From contig NZ_PTIX01000004.1 in NCBI RefSeq assembly GCF_002934265.1, forward strand, positions 454,961 through 518,960: a stretch of 64,000 bases of DNA, read 5' to 3'. Below the pieces are notes generated by a model. The model did no database searches. It saw nothing but the letters and a program-made list of their open reading frames with translations, and was not told the origin of the DNA. Origin of the DNA: Actinokineospora auranticolor (GTDB lineage Bacteria > Actinomycetota > Actinomycetes > Mycobacteriales > Pseudonocardiaceae). Shown piece after piece: positions 23,577-31,293 of this stretch (positions within the stretch are counted from its first letter, which is position 1; each line of letters starts with the position of its first letter). A program made the position numbers and the translations under genes.

Positions 23577-24961
23577 GCCGCGAGACCGGGATCCAGCTCC
23601 TCTACATCGTCGCTTTCGCCCTGTTCATCTACGGCCTGATGGGCCTGACCGGCCCGCGCACGGCCGTGCGCGGCAACTGGATCGCGGCGGCGGGCATGGG
23701 GGTCGCGGTGGTCGCCACGCTGCTGACCCCCGGCCTGGGCAACTGGTGGCTGATCCTGCTCGGCGTGGCGATCGGCACCGCGGTCGGCGTGCCGTCGGCC
23801 CGGCAGGTCAAGATGACCGCCATGCCGCAGATGGTGGCGCTGTTCAACGGCGTCGGCGGCGGGGCGGTCGCGCTGATCGCCTGGGTCGAGTTCCGGGAGA
23901 GCGCCGGGTTCGCGCACGCCCCCGGGCACGTCGCCGTGGCCAGCCTGTTCTCGGCGGTCGTCGGCTCGGTGTCGTTCTGGGGCTCGCTGGTCGCCTACGG
24001 CAAGCTCCAGGAGGTCATCACCGGCCGCCCGGTCGGCATCGGGAAGCTCCAGCAGCCGCTGAACCTGGTGCTGCTGCTCGTGTCCGCCGCGTGCGCGGGG
24101 GTGATCATCGGCGGTGGTGACGCCGAGGTGCTGATCCTGGGCCTGCTGCTCTCCGCCGCCGCGCTCGGCGTGATGGTCGTGCTGCCCATCGGTGGCGCGG
24201 ACATGCCCGTGGTGATCTCCCTGCTCAACGCGCTCACCGGGCTCAGCGCCGCGGCCATGGGCCTGGCCCTGGACAACACCGCGCTGATCGTCGCGGGCAT
24301 GATCGTCGGCGCGTCCGGCACCATCCTGACCAACCTGATGGCCAAGGCGATGAACCGCTCCATCCCGGCGATCGTCGCGGGCGGCTTCGGCGGCGGGGGC
24401 GGCGCGGGACCCGCGGCGAGCGGGGACCAGACGGTCCGGCGCACCAGCGCCTCGGACGCGGCCGTGCAGATGGCCTACGCCAACCAGGTCATCATCGTCC
24501 CCGGCTACGGCATGGCGGTGGCCCAAGCCCAGCACGCGGTGCGGGAGCTGGCGGACATGCTGGAGGCGCGCGGCGTCGAGGTCTACTACGCCATCCACCC
24601 GGTCGCGGGCCGGATGCCCGGCCACATGAACGTGCTGCTGGCCGAGGCGGACGTGCCCTACGAGCGGCTCAAGGAGATGGAGGACATCAACCGCGAGTTC
24701 AGCCGCACCGACGTGGCCGTGGTCATCGGCGCCAACGACGTCACCAACCCGGCGGCGCGCACCGACCCGTCCTCGCCGATCTACGGCATGCCGATCCTCA
24801 ACGTCGACGAGAGCCGGTCGGTGATCGTGCTCAAGCGCGGCATGGCGCCCGGGTTCGCCGGGGTCGACAACGCGCTGTACTTCGACGCCAAGACCAGCAT
24901 GCTCTTCGGCGACGCCAAGTCCTCCGTCGCCGAGGTCACCGAGGAACTCAAAGCCCTCTGA
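23573..24961 (+). CDS. pntB: NAD(P) transhydrogenase subunit beta (PntB)
   Basis: A 462-residue integral membrane subunit. About eight helices fill residues 5-270, with the conserved MTAMPQMVALFNGVGGGA around residue 83. The C-terminal dIII domain binds NADP(H): VIIVPGYGMAVAQAQHAV near 303, HPVAGRMPGHMNVLLAEADV near 340, and GANDVTNPAA near 388. Last gene of the pntAA-pntAB-pntB operon, reading from the overlapped GTG at 23573. The complex uses proton motive force to drive NADPH formation in the cytoplasmic membrane. About 60 bases separate it from the VOC gene downstream. Confidence 0.96.
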   Translation: MSRETGIQLLYIVAFALFIYGLMGLTGPRTAVRGNWIAAAGMGVAVVATLLTPGLGNWWLILLGVAIGTAVGVPSARQVKMTAMPQMVALFNGVGGGAVALIAWVEFRESAGFAHAPGHVAVASLFSAVVGSVSFWGSLVAYGKLQEVITGRPVGIGKLQQPLNLVLLLVSAACAGVIIGGGDAEVLILGLLLSAAALGVMVVLPIGGADMPVVISLLNALTGLSAAAMGLALDNTALIVAGMIVGASGTILTNLMAKAMNRSIPAIVAGGFGGGGGAGPAASGDQTVRRTSASDAAVQMAYANQVIIVPGYGMAVAQAQHAVRELADMLEARGVEVYYAIHPVAGRMPGHMNVLLAEADVPYERLKEMEDINREFSRTDVAVVIGANDVTNPAARTDPSSPIYGMPILNVDESRSVIVLKRGMAPGFAGVDNALYFDAKTSMLFGDAKSSVAEVTEELKAL

Positions 24962-25022
24962 CCCGCGTCGGCGGTCTCTGCCATGCTTTCCCCCATCCGG
25001 TCGAGCGGTGGGAGGACCAGCA

Positions 25023-25433
25023 ATGCAGTGGACCCTGGAAGTCGTCGTGGTGCCGGTCAGCGACGTGGACGTCGCCAAGGAGTTCTACGCCGAGAAGGTC
25101 GGTTTCGTCCTCGACCACGACACCTCGTTCGGGGACAACCGGTTCGTGCAGCTCACCCCGCCCGGGTCGGGCTGCTCGATCGTGCTCGGCCCGAAGCTGG
25201 AGAAGGTCGCGCCGGGTGAGCTCGGCGGCGTGCAGCTCGTCGTCAACGACCTGTGGGCCGCGCACGCGGAGCTGTCCGCGCGGGGCGTGCAGGTCAGCGA
25301 GGTCCAGTTCGCCTCGCCGCAGGGGTTCCGGGCCGCCACCGAGGAGGACGACCTCAACAACGCCGGGTTCCTCTTCTTCGCCGACCCGGACGGCAACAGC
25401 TGGACGGTCCAGCAGATCACCGCTCGCGCGTGA
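25023..25433 (+). CDS. VOC-family (glyoxalase/dioxygenase fold) protein
   Basis: A 136-residue two-module VOC protein. It opens MQWTLEVVVVPVSDVDVAKE followed by FY, has FVQLTPPGSGCSIVLG near 45 and ends with NAGFLFFADPDGNSWTVQQI, the standard glyoxalase-like C-terminal motif. The likely metal ligands of catalytic relatives (His/Glu positions) are only partly conserved, so it could be a binding protein. The ATG at 25023 is favoured over a GTG five codons upstream because GGAGG lies seven bases before it. Its stop codon overlaps the next gene by four bases (GTGA), so the two are translationally coupled. Confidence 0.85.
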   Translation: MQWTLEVVVVPVSDVDVAKEFYAEKVGFVLDHDTSFGDNRFVQLTPPGSGCSIVLGPKLEKVAPGELGGVQLVVNDLWAAHAELSARGVQVSEVQFASPQGFRAATEEDDLNNAGFLFFADPDGNSWTVQQITARA

Positions 25434-25921
25434 GACCCCTCTACCGGCACCCCGTCGAGCGGGTGGGACTGCTGTGGACGGCGGTCGCCTGCGCGCTCGG
25501 CGCGGGACTCGGGGTGGCGTTGTGGTCGCCGGGCTCCGGGCTCGACAAGACCGCGCTGCTGCTGGCGGCGGGTGTCACCGCCGTGGCCACGGGCTACCAG
25601 GCGCTGTTCCCGTACTGCTTCGTGCGCGACGGCCGGGTCGGCGTCCGCACCGTGCGCGGGCTGCGCACGGTGGCGGTCGCCGAGGTCACCGGGGTCCAGC
25701 GGCGGGACGCGCGGGCGCCGTTGGGCCGGGCCGTCTACCGCTACCCGGCACTGACCGTCGGTGGCCGCACGATCCCGTTGGACCGGGCCCACTACCGGCC
25801 GGGAACGCGGCGGGAACAGCGGATCGAACAGTTCCTGCGGGCCATCGAACCCGTCGCCCTTGCCGCCGGAGAGGCCACCGGATCGATTACCGGGGCGACC
25901 GCCGGGATGATCACCGACTGA
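25430..25921 (+). CDS. Membrane protein with PH-like domain, unknown function
   Basis: A 163-residue protein starting at a GTG that overlaps the preceding VOC stop codon. Two transmembrane helices (LLWTAVACALGAGLGVALW near 14-32, and TALLLAAGVTAVATGYQALF near 41-60) are followed by a cytoplasmic beta-rich part (VRDGRVGVRTVRGLRTVAVA then EVTGVQRR) typical of the bacterial PH (bPH) domain found after membrane helices in actinobacteria. The alanine-rich C-terminus has no known motif. No role is assigned; the coupling to a VOC protein is the only context clue. Confidence 0.7.
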   Translation: MRPLYRHPVERVGLLWTAVACALGAGLGVALWSPGSGLDKTALLLAAGVTAVATGYQALFPYCFVRDGRVGVRTVRGLRTVAVAEVTGVQRRDARAPLGRAVYRYPALTVGGRTIPLDRAHYRPGTRREQRIEQFLRAIEPVALAAGEATGSITGATAGMITD

Positions 25922-26292
25922 GCCGCCGGTATTCGCTCTTCCGCTTGTCGCCAGCGGGAAAACCGGCCGCGCGCGGCCGTGGTTTGCCCGGCGCGGCGCG
26001 GCGGATTCCAGGGAAACACCTAGACCGGACGAGCACGCGAAAACGGTTCGGAAGAAGGGGCACGAGTGCCCGGAGTGGACCGTCGACCCCGCGGTGGTGG
26101 ACGTCCTCGGTGGATCGCGCGGTGTTCGGGTGACACGGTGTTCACGCGGGTGTCCAAAGCGAGCCTGACCGGCCGAAGTGGTCCGTGGTCCGCTATGGCC
26201 CGCGTTTTCCCCCGCCCGCCGGCCTGGACCCCCGACTGGTTCCAGGCGCGACACGCGGTGCCCGGCCCGCGCGGCCGGGAAAAGCGGCGGGA
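25922..26292. other. Intergenic stretch between convergent genes
   Basis: About 370 bases with no supportable gene. Short open frames lack a ribosome site and family resemblance. The right end holds the terminator hairpin of lsr2. Confidence 0.4.
26261..26279 (-). terminator. Terminator-like hairpin after lsr2
   Basis: CCCGGCC (26261-26267) pairs with GGCCGGG (26273-26279) across a 5-base loop, 14 bases downstream of the lsr2 stop codon. Confidence 0.5.
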
Positions 26293-26631
26293 TCAGCCGC
26301 CGTGCGCCTCTTGGAACTTCATCACCAGCGCGGCCGGGATGCGGCCGCGCTCGGCGACCGTCTCACCCTGGCTGCGGGCCCATTCGCGGATGGCCTGGTT
26401 GTCCTGCCGGTCGGTGCCGAAGCGGCGGACGACGAGGCCGTTCTTCGCTTTCCGGCTACCGGTGCGCCGGGCGTGCCCGACGAACTCCGCGAGCGAATCC
26501 CGCAGTCGCGTCGCGTTCTCTCTCGACAGGTCGATCAGGAAGTCCACCCCGTCGATGGCGAAGGCGACGGTCTCGTCGGCTTGGCCGCCGTCGAGGTCGT
26601 CGACAAGCTCCACCACGGTCTTCTGCGCCAC
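26293..26631 (-). CDS. lsr2: Lsr2-family nucleoid-associated xenogeneic silencer
   Basis: A 112-residue H-NS-like protein. AQKTVVELVDDLDGGQADET (residues 2-21) is the Lsr2 N-terminal dimerisation strand, and the C-terminal domain ends DNQAIREWARSQGETVAERG then RIPAALVMKFQEAH, containing the RGR AT-hook-like tripeptide that binds the minor groove of AT-rich DNA. The GTG at 26631 follows GGAGGAAACC, a strong ribosome site; upstream codons lack homology. It should coat and silence AT-rich, often acquired, sequences. Actinomycetes usually carry more than one paralogue, so this may be a secondary copy. The middle linker (RRTGSRKAKNGLVVRRFGTD) is basic. Confidence 0.93.
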   Translation of the reverse strand: MAQKTVVELVDDLDGGQADETVAFAIDGVDFLIDLSRENATRLRDSLAEFVGHARRTGSRKAKNGLVVRRFGTDRQDNQAIREWARSQGETVAERGRIPAALVMKFQEAHGG

Positions 26632-27051
26632 GGTTTCCTCCGTGTGATGAGAGTTCGTTTCCTGCACGGGGCCGACACCTTTAGCGAGGGTCCCGGTCAC
26701 GGCCCGGTATTGGCGAACCGATCACCGCCGAACTGTATCGCCCGACCCGGCCCGAGAACCACCCAGGAGGTCCAAGAGGCGGTCTCTCGGAATAGTAGTA
26801 CCCCATCGGGCGTTACCGGTCCACTAGCGGGAATGCGACGTGTCCGATTCGGCTGGTCTGGTGCGGCCCTTGGCCCCTGTCTCTTCGCCGCCATCGTCGG
26901 CGCTGGTCATCCCAAATGGCGGCGCAATATCACCCGTGGGATCACGGGTATTTGCCCCCCAGGCAACATGAGGATCGGTCAGTCATTTCCGAGCCGCGCC
27001 GAGAAGGCCGGACGGGTGAAACCCTGCCTTCTCGTGGTTAGAGTTCGCCGC
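26632..27051. other. Divergent intergenic region of lsr2 and the PLP enzyme
   Basis: About 420 bases without a gene. It is less GC-rich than average and must carry promoters for both neighbours. The only clear structure is an inverted repeat, ACCCGTG (26932-26938) and CACGGGT (26943-26949), spaced by four bases, which is a candidate operator about 100 bases before the PLP-enzyme start. Confidence 0.45.
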
Positions 27052-28062
27052 GTGGCCATCGACCTGACACCGTTCCCGCGCGCCACCCTCGGCCATTGGC
27101 CGACGCCGCTGCGGGCCTGCCCGCGGCTCGGCGCCGCGCTCGGTGGCGGCCCCGGCCCGCTGGTCAAGCGCGACGACGTCGGCGCGCTCGGCGTCGGGGG
27201 CAACAAGCTGCGCAAACTGGAGTTCCTGCTGGGTGCCGCGGTGGCCGACGGGGTCACCCGGGTGATCACCTTCGGCGCGCTGCAGACCAACCACGGCAGG
27301 CTCACCGCGGCCGCGTGCGCGAGCCTCGGGCTGCGCTGCGACCTCGTCCTCACCCGCGACGTCCCGCGCACGGGTGAGGCGTACGAGCGGTCCGGCAACA
27401 TGGCGCTGCACCGGCTCTACGGCGCCACCGTGCACGTCTGCGCGGAGGCCGAGGTCGCCGGGGTGGTCGCGGCGCTGACCGCCGAGGCCGGTGGGGTCGC
27501 GGTTCTGCCTGTCGGTGGGTCCAACGCGGTTGGGGTGCTGGGTTACGTGGCCGCCACCGCCGAGCTGTTCGCCCAGCTCGACGCGGAGGGGATCGAACCC
27601 GACCGGATCGTCGTCCCGGTCGGCAGCGCGGGCACCGCGGCGGGCGTCGTGGCCGGTGTCGCCCTGCTCGGCCGCACCACCCGCGTCGACGGCGCCTGCG
27701 TGTCGCGCACCGCCGCCGAGTCGCTGGCCACCATCCGCCGGTTGGCGGGGGAGGCGGCGGCGCTGCTCGGCCAGGAGATCGACCTGGCCCACGCGCACGC
27801 CGACGACCGCGCGGTCGGCCCCGGCTACGGCATCCCGACCGACGCGATGTGGGAGGCGCTGGGCCTGTTCGCGCGGACCGAGGGGATCACCCTCGACCCG
27901 GTGTACACGGGCAAGGCGGCGGCGTACCTGGTCGACGCCACCCGGTCGGGGGAGATCGGGCGTGAGGAGACCGTGGTCTTCCTGCACACGGGCGGGCTGC
28001 CGGGATTGTTCGCGTACGCGCCGGACCTGGAGGGCAGCCCGGCCTTCAGCTCGCCTGCCTGA
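27052..28062 (+). CDS. PLP-dependent enzyme, D-cysteine desulfhydrase / ACC deaminase family
   Basis: A 336-residue fold-type II PLP enzyme. After the GTG it reads LTPFPRATLGHWPTPLRACP, and the PLP lysine lies in VGGNKLRKLEFLLG near residue 52. GALQTNHGRLTAAACASLGL near 80 is the substrate-phosphate/active-site loop, and VPVGSAGTAAGVVAGVALLG near 188 is the PLP phosphate-binding Gly-rich loop. FLHTGGLPGLFAY at the C-terminus is diagnostic of the D-cysteine desulfhydrase/ACC deaminase group. Distinguishing the two needs specific tyrosine and glutamate positions that cannot be judged by eye; D-cysteine desulfhydrase-like is favoured. Single gene; a repeated hairpin follows. Confidence 0.85.
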   Translation: MAIDLTPFPRATLGHWPTPLRACPRLGAALGGGPGPLVKRDDVGALGVGGNKLRKLEFLLGAAVADGVTRVITFGALQTNHGRLTAAACASLGLRCDLVLTRDVPRTGEAYERSGNMALHRLYGATVHVCAEAEVAGVVAALTAEAGGVAVLPVGGSNAVGVLGYVAATAELFAQLDAEGIEPDRIVVPVGSAGTAAGVVAGVALLGRTTRVDGACVSRTAAESLATIRRLAGEAAALLGQEIDLAHAHADDRAVGPGYGIPTDAMWEALGLFARTEGITLDPVYTGKAAAYLVDATRSGEIGREETVVFLHTGGLPGLFAYAPDLEGSPAFSSPA

Positions 28063-28174
28063 GTCCGGCAGCCGTTCGGGGTCGGTTCGGTCGCCTGCGG
28101 AACACCGCGGAGTTGTCCACAGGGCGTTCCCGAGCCCTGCCGCTCGACCGGTTTCCGCAGGTAGAATGGTAAAT

Positions 28175-28202
28175 AGGGGTTCCCTTCTCGCGGGGGACCC
28201 CT
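28175..28202. repeat. Intergenic hairpin repeat, copy 2
   Basis: AGGGGTTCCC (28175-28184) and GGGGACCCCT (28193-28202), followed by CGCG as in copy 1 at 6697. It lies after the PLP-enzyme gene and may end its transcript. The rest of the 28063-28379 gap is a G-rich, low-complexity stretch of GGCTG/GGCCGG units without a gene. Confidence 0.6.
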
Positions 28203-28379
28203 CGCGGGTGTTGGGCTGCCGGGCGTTGGGGTGCCGGGAGTTGGGCGGCTGGCAGGCCAGGGCCAGACGGCTGGGAGGCCGGGCCCGGTAGGGCCGGACG
28301 GCAGGGCGGGCGCGGGGCGGCGGGGTAGGTGGGCGCGGGGGACGGCGGAGATCGGCTGCCGGGCGGGGCCTCGGGTGAG

Positions 28380-29630
28380 TCAGCCCGCGAGGCTGAGGCG
28401 GAGGGCGCGGTCGGCGATGGCGAGCAGGGCCGGGTCGTCCGGGCGGGACGGCTGGTCCAGCCAGACCGCCTGCACCAGCTTCACGCTGTTGCCCTCCTGA
28501 TCACTGGCCCGCGCCGCCGCGTCGAAGGTGGGGGGTGGGGTGGTGGGCCAGGCGACGCCCTCGGCGGACTGGTCGACGACGGCGCCCGTGTCCGGGCGGT
28601 CCGCCAGCGCGCGCAGTTCCACGGCCGACGCGCTCCCGGAGATCCGCACCACGCCGACCAGCACCGCGGCTCGGCGGCCGTTCTCCGTCGCCTCGAACCG
28701 GCCGCGCAGGAGTTCGGCGCAGCCGTTGCGTTCCAGCCAGGTGCGCAGCTGGCCGCTGGTGTGCGTCGCGCAGTCGGTCTGGGTGGCCTCGCCGCGCGGG
28801 GTGAACACCAGGCCCTGTTGGGGCGCGGGCGCCGGGGGTGCGTGCGGGATCGGGGGGCCACCGTCGGCCGCCGCGACGGCCAGGGCCACGCCCGCGACCA
28901 GCAGCAACGCCACCAAGACCCCGATCGCGATCGGTAACCGGCGTCGGGGTGGCGGTGTGGGGGCCGGGCGCGGGGGAGCGCCCGGGACGGGCGGGAGGAT
29001 CGTGGTGCGCTCGGCGCTCGCCGCCGCGGACATGCCGTCCGGGAAGCCCTCGGCGACCAGGTCGGCGTCGTCCAGGTCGAGGTCGGCGTGCAGGGCGTGC
29101 AGGATCCGGCGCAGCTCGTCGACCGGGCAGGGGCGGCTGTGCGTGGTCAGCTCGCGGGTCACCGTCAGCAGGGGCGTCGGCGCCGGGTGCAGGATCCGCA
29201 CCCCGCGCTCCAGGTCGGTGGCGGGTTGGTCGACCCGGCCGACGTACGGGCCGACGGCCACCACCGTCGACACCGGCAGCGGCCTCGGCTGCGCCCGCCG
29301 CACGACGGCCGCCACCGCGGCGGTCGCGGCCAACGCCCCGTCCCCCGGCGCGCGGTCGCCCACCTGCGGCACCGCCCCGTCGGCCCGCCACGGTTCGCCC
29401 AGCGGGGCCGACAACCACACGGCCGGGCGCGGCAGGTCCACGCCGAGGACCACCAGCACCCCGCGCGGGGTGATCACGACCGCCTCGACCGGCGAGCCGA
29501 ACTCCGGCGGTCGCACGCCCAGCAGCGCCACCCCGCCCGCCACGGCGTCGCCGCGACCCCACGAGGTCAGCGCCGCGCGCAGATCCCGGCCGACACCCGA
29601 CGTCGGCTCACCGACCCGGACCAAGCGCAC
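28380..29630 (-). CDS. Single-pass membrane protein, unknown function (NERD-like N-terminal region possible)
   Basis: A 416-residue protein. The GTG at 29630 follows a perfect GGAGGAG by five bases. Residues 1-110 alternate short strands and helices, ending VEAVVITPRGVLVVLGVDLP around 50-70, which is vaguely like nuclease-related NERD domains, but no catalytic residues were identified. Residues 220-240 are Pro/Arg-rich, then one transmembrane helix (IAIGVLVALLLVAGVALAVA, about 243-262). The C-terminal 150 residues should be outside the cell, with two cysteines (TDCATHTSGQLRTWLERNGC) that may form a disulphide. This architecture is common to actinobacterial proteins of unknown role. Single gene. 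Confidence 0.65.
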   Translation of the reverse strand: MRLVRVGEPTSGVGRDLRAALTSWGRGDAVAGGVALLGVRPPEFGSPVEAVVITPRGVLVVLGVDLPRPAVWLSAPLGEPWRADGAVPQVGDRAPGDGALAATAAVAAVVRRAQPRPLPVSTVVAVGPYVGRVDQPATDLERGVRILHPAPTPLLTVTRELTTHSRPCPVDELRRILHALHADLDLDDADLVAEGFPDGMSAAASAERTTILPPVPGAPPRPAPTPPPRRRLPIAIGVLVALLLVAGVALAVAAADGGPPIPHAPPAPAPQQGLVFTPRGEATQTDCATHTSGQLRTWLERNGCAELLRGRFEATENGRRAAVLVGVVRISGSASAVELRALADRPDTGAVVDQSAEGVAWPTTPPPTFDAAARASDQEGNSVKLVQAVWLDQPSRPDDPALLAIADRALRLSLAG

Positions 29631-30077
29631 GCCGACTCCTCCTCGACCGGCCCCCCGCACGGCAGTTGGTGGGTTTTCCACCACATCCCGCCTGACACGC
29701 TAGCGCCAGTGACCCCCGAGCGGGTGGTCGGACGTCGGAAGGTAGCCACCTGGCGCCAACCGTCACCCCTGGGTGGGTACACCGCTCGGGGATGGGATGA
29801 AGATCGCAGGCAACTCGGACGTTGCTCGGACGTCCTAGTGATCAACGAGATCGTCGGGTGTGCCGCGCCGACCGCGCCGAAAGCGGCACGCCCGGTGCCG
29901 CGCTGTCCGCATTCGGCGCGGAATAGGTGGGGCGTGGGTTGTTTTCGTGGTTCGTGTGGCCAAAGTGTCCGGAAGCAGGGCACAATGAGCGCCGGGAATA
30001 CCACGTGTGACGCAGGCACCCGTTGATCGCGCAGGACGTAGGGGAAGACGATCCTCGTCGAGCAGCGGAGGTCAGCA
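29631..30077. other. Divergent intergenic region
   Basis: About 450 bases without a gene, between the membrane protein gene and the DUF3145 gene. A long-range inverted repeat is visible: CCCCGAGCGGGTG (29714-29726) and CACCGCTCGGGG (29780-29791). The right half is visibly less GC-rich and probably holds the DUF3145 promoter. Confidence 0.4.
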
Positions 30078-30581
30078 GTGAGCACCCGTGGAAACACCCA
30101 AGGTGTGGTGTACGTCCACTCGTCGCCGGCTGCGGTATGTCCGCACGTCGAGTGGGCGATTTCCGGCACCCTCGGGGTGCGCGCCGAGTTGCGCTGGACC
30201 GCGCAACCCGCCGCCCCCGGCCAGTTGCGCGCCGAGTGCGCGTGGACCGGCGACGCGGGCACCGGCGGCAAGCTGGCCGCCGCCCTGCGCGCCTGGCCGA
30301 TGACCCGCTTCGAGGTCACCGAGGAGCCCAGCCCCGGCGTCGACGGCGAGCGGTTCTGCTACGCGCCCACCCTCGGCCTCTGGCACGCCCGCACCAGCGC
30401 CAACGGCGACATCGTGGTGTCCGAGGACCAGCTGCGCGCCATCGCGGCGTCCGCGCGCGGCGGCGAGTCCTTCGCGTTCAAGGTCGACGAACTGCTCGGC
30501 GCCTCCTGGGACGAGGCGCTGGAGCCGTACCGGCGCGCAGGCGATGGGGCACCTGTTACCTGGTTGCACCGCGTCGGCTGA
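30078..30581 (+). CDS. DUF3145 family protein
   Basis: A 167-residue protein of the actinobacteria-specific DUF3145 family. The GTG at 30078 follows GGAGG by six bases. Typical segments are GVVYVHSSPAAVCPHVEWAI (9-28), LRWTAQPAAPGQLRAECAW, FEVTEEPSPGVDGERFCYAP near 78, LGLWHARTSANGDIVVSEDQ near 100, and the C-terminal DELLGASWDEALEPYRRAG. The protein is soluble and of conserved length. Its function is unknown; conservation across the phylum suggests a housekeeping role. The next gene starts 24 bases later in the same direction. Confidence 0.9.
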   Translation: MSTRGNTQGVVYVHSSPAAVCPHVEWAISGTLGVRAELRWTAQPAAPGQLRAECAWTGDAGTGGKLAAALRAWPMTRFEVTEEPSPGVDGERFCYAPTLGLWHARTSANGDIVVSEDQLRAIAASARGGESFAFKVDELLGASWDEALEPYRRAGDGAPVTWLHRVG

Positions 30582-30604
30582 GAACCGTGTGGCACGCTGG
30601 CGCC

Positions 30605-31204
30605 GTGCACCCGAGCAGCACCCCCAGACCGGAGCGCCAGCGCTGGCTGCTGCCGGTCGTGCTCGTCGCCGTGGTGATCTGCGCCGCGGCGGCGATGGTC
30701 GCGCGCGAGCTGTACGCCACCGGCAACGCCACCGCGGCCACCCCGTCGCCGATCCTGCCGAGCGAGAACGTGATCCCGCCCAGCGCCCGGCCGGGGCCCC
30801 GGGACGTGCGCGCCACCCAGGACGCCATCCGGCACCCGCTCTACGAGACGGTCCGCCAGCTGCTGCAAACCCATTTCGACGCCATCAACGGCAAGAACTA
30901 CGCGCGTTGGCGAACCACCGTCACCGACGCCCGGGCCAAGGACATGCCCGAGGACAACTGGCGCTCGGCGTACCGCAGCACCCAGGACGGCACGATTGTC
31001 GTCTACCGCATCGAGACCGGTCCGGCGAACAACGCGCGGGTGCTGCTGTCTTTCGTCAGCCAGCAGGACCCGGCCGACGCGCCGCTGGAATTGCCGGTCG
31101 GCTGCATCCGCTGGAACGTGGTGTTCCCGCTGACCGTGGCCGCGGGCGAGTGGCGCATCGACGCCGGTGCCACCAGCGCCTCTCCCCAGCACGACAGCTG
31201 CTGA
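30605..31204 (+). CDS. Membrane-anchored protein with NTF2-like extracytoplasmic domain
   Basis: A 199-residue protein starting at a GTG 24 bases after the DUF3145 stop, so probably cotranscribed. One N-terminal helix (LLPVVLVAVVICAAAAMVAR, about 15-34) anchors it; a Ser/Pro linker follows. Residues 70-199 (HPLYETVRQLLQTHFDAING, YARWRTTVTDARAKDM) resemble the cone-shaped NTF2/SnoaL-like fold often seen outside the actinobacterial membrane. Two cysteines (VGCIRWNV and the last residue) may be disulphide-linked. No enzyme motif is present. Role unknown. A terminator shared with fabF follows. Confidence 0.7.
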   Translation: MHPSSTPRPERQRWLLPVVLVAVVICAAAAMVARELYATGNATAATPSPILPSENVIPPSARPGPRDVRATQDAIRHPLYETVRQLLQTHFDAINGKNYARWRTTVTDARAKDMPEDNWRSAYRSTQDGTIVVYRIETGPANNARVLLSFVSQQDPADAPLELPVGCIRWNVVFPLTVAAGEWRIDAGATSASPQHDSC

Positions 31205-31235
31205 TTCCCCGGCCCATCACGACCGGGTGACGGAG

Positions 31236-31269
31236 AAGCGGGGCGGGCCGACTCGGCCGCGCCCCGCTT
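31236..31269. terminator. Convergent terminator between the NTF2-like gene and fabF
   Basis: AAGCGGGGC (31236-31244) and GCCCCGCTT (31261-31269) form the outer stem; GGCCGA/TCGGCC pairs inside. The A/T ends give a short U-tract in either direction. Confidence 0.8.
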
Positions 31270-31293
31270 TCCACGAACCACCCCCGGCTCCGC

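Noticed and set aside
22862..25078. Minus-strand frame opposite the pnt operon
   Set aside because: Antisense shadow of pntAA-pntAB-pntB, which have full family motifs.
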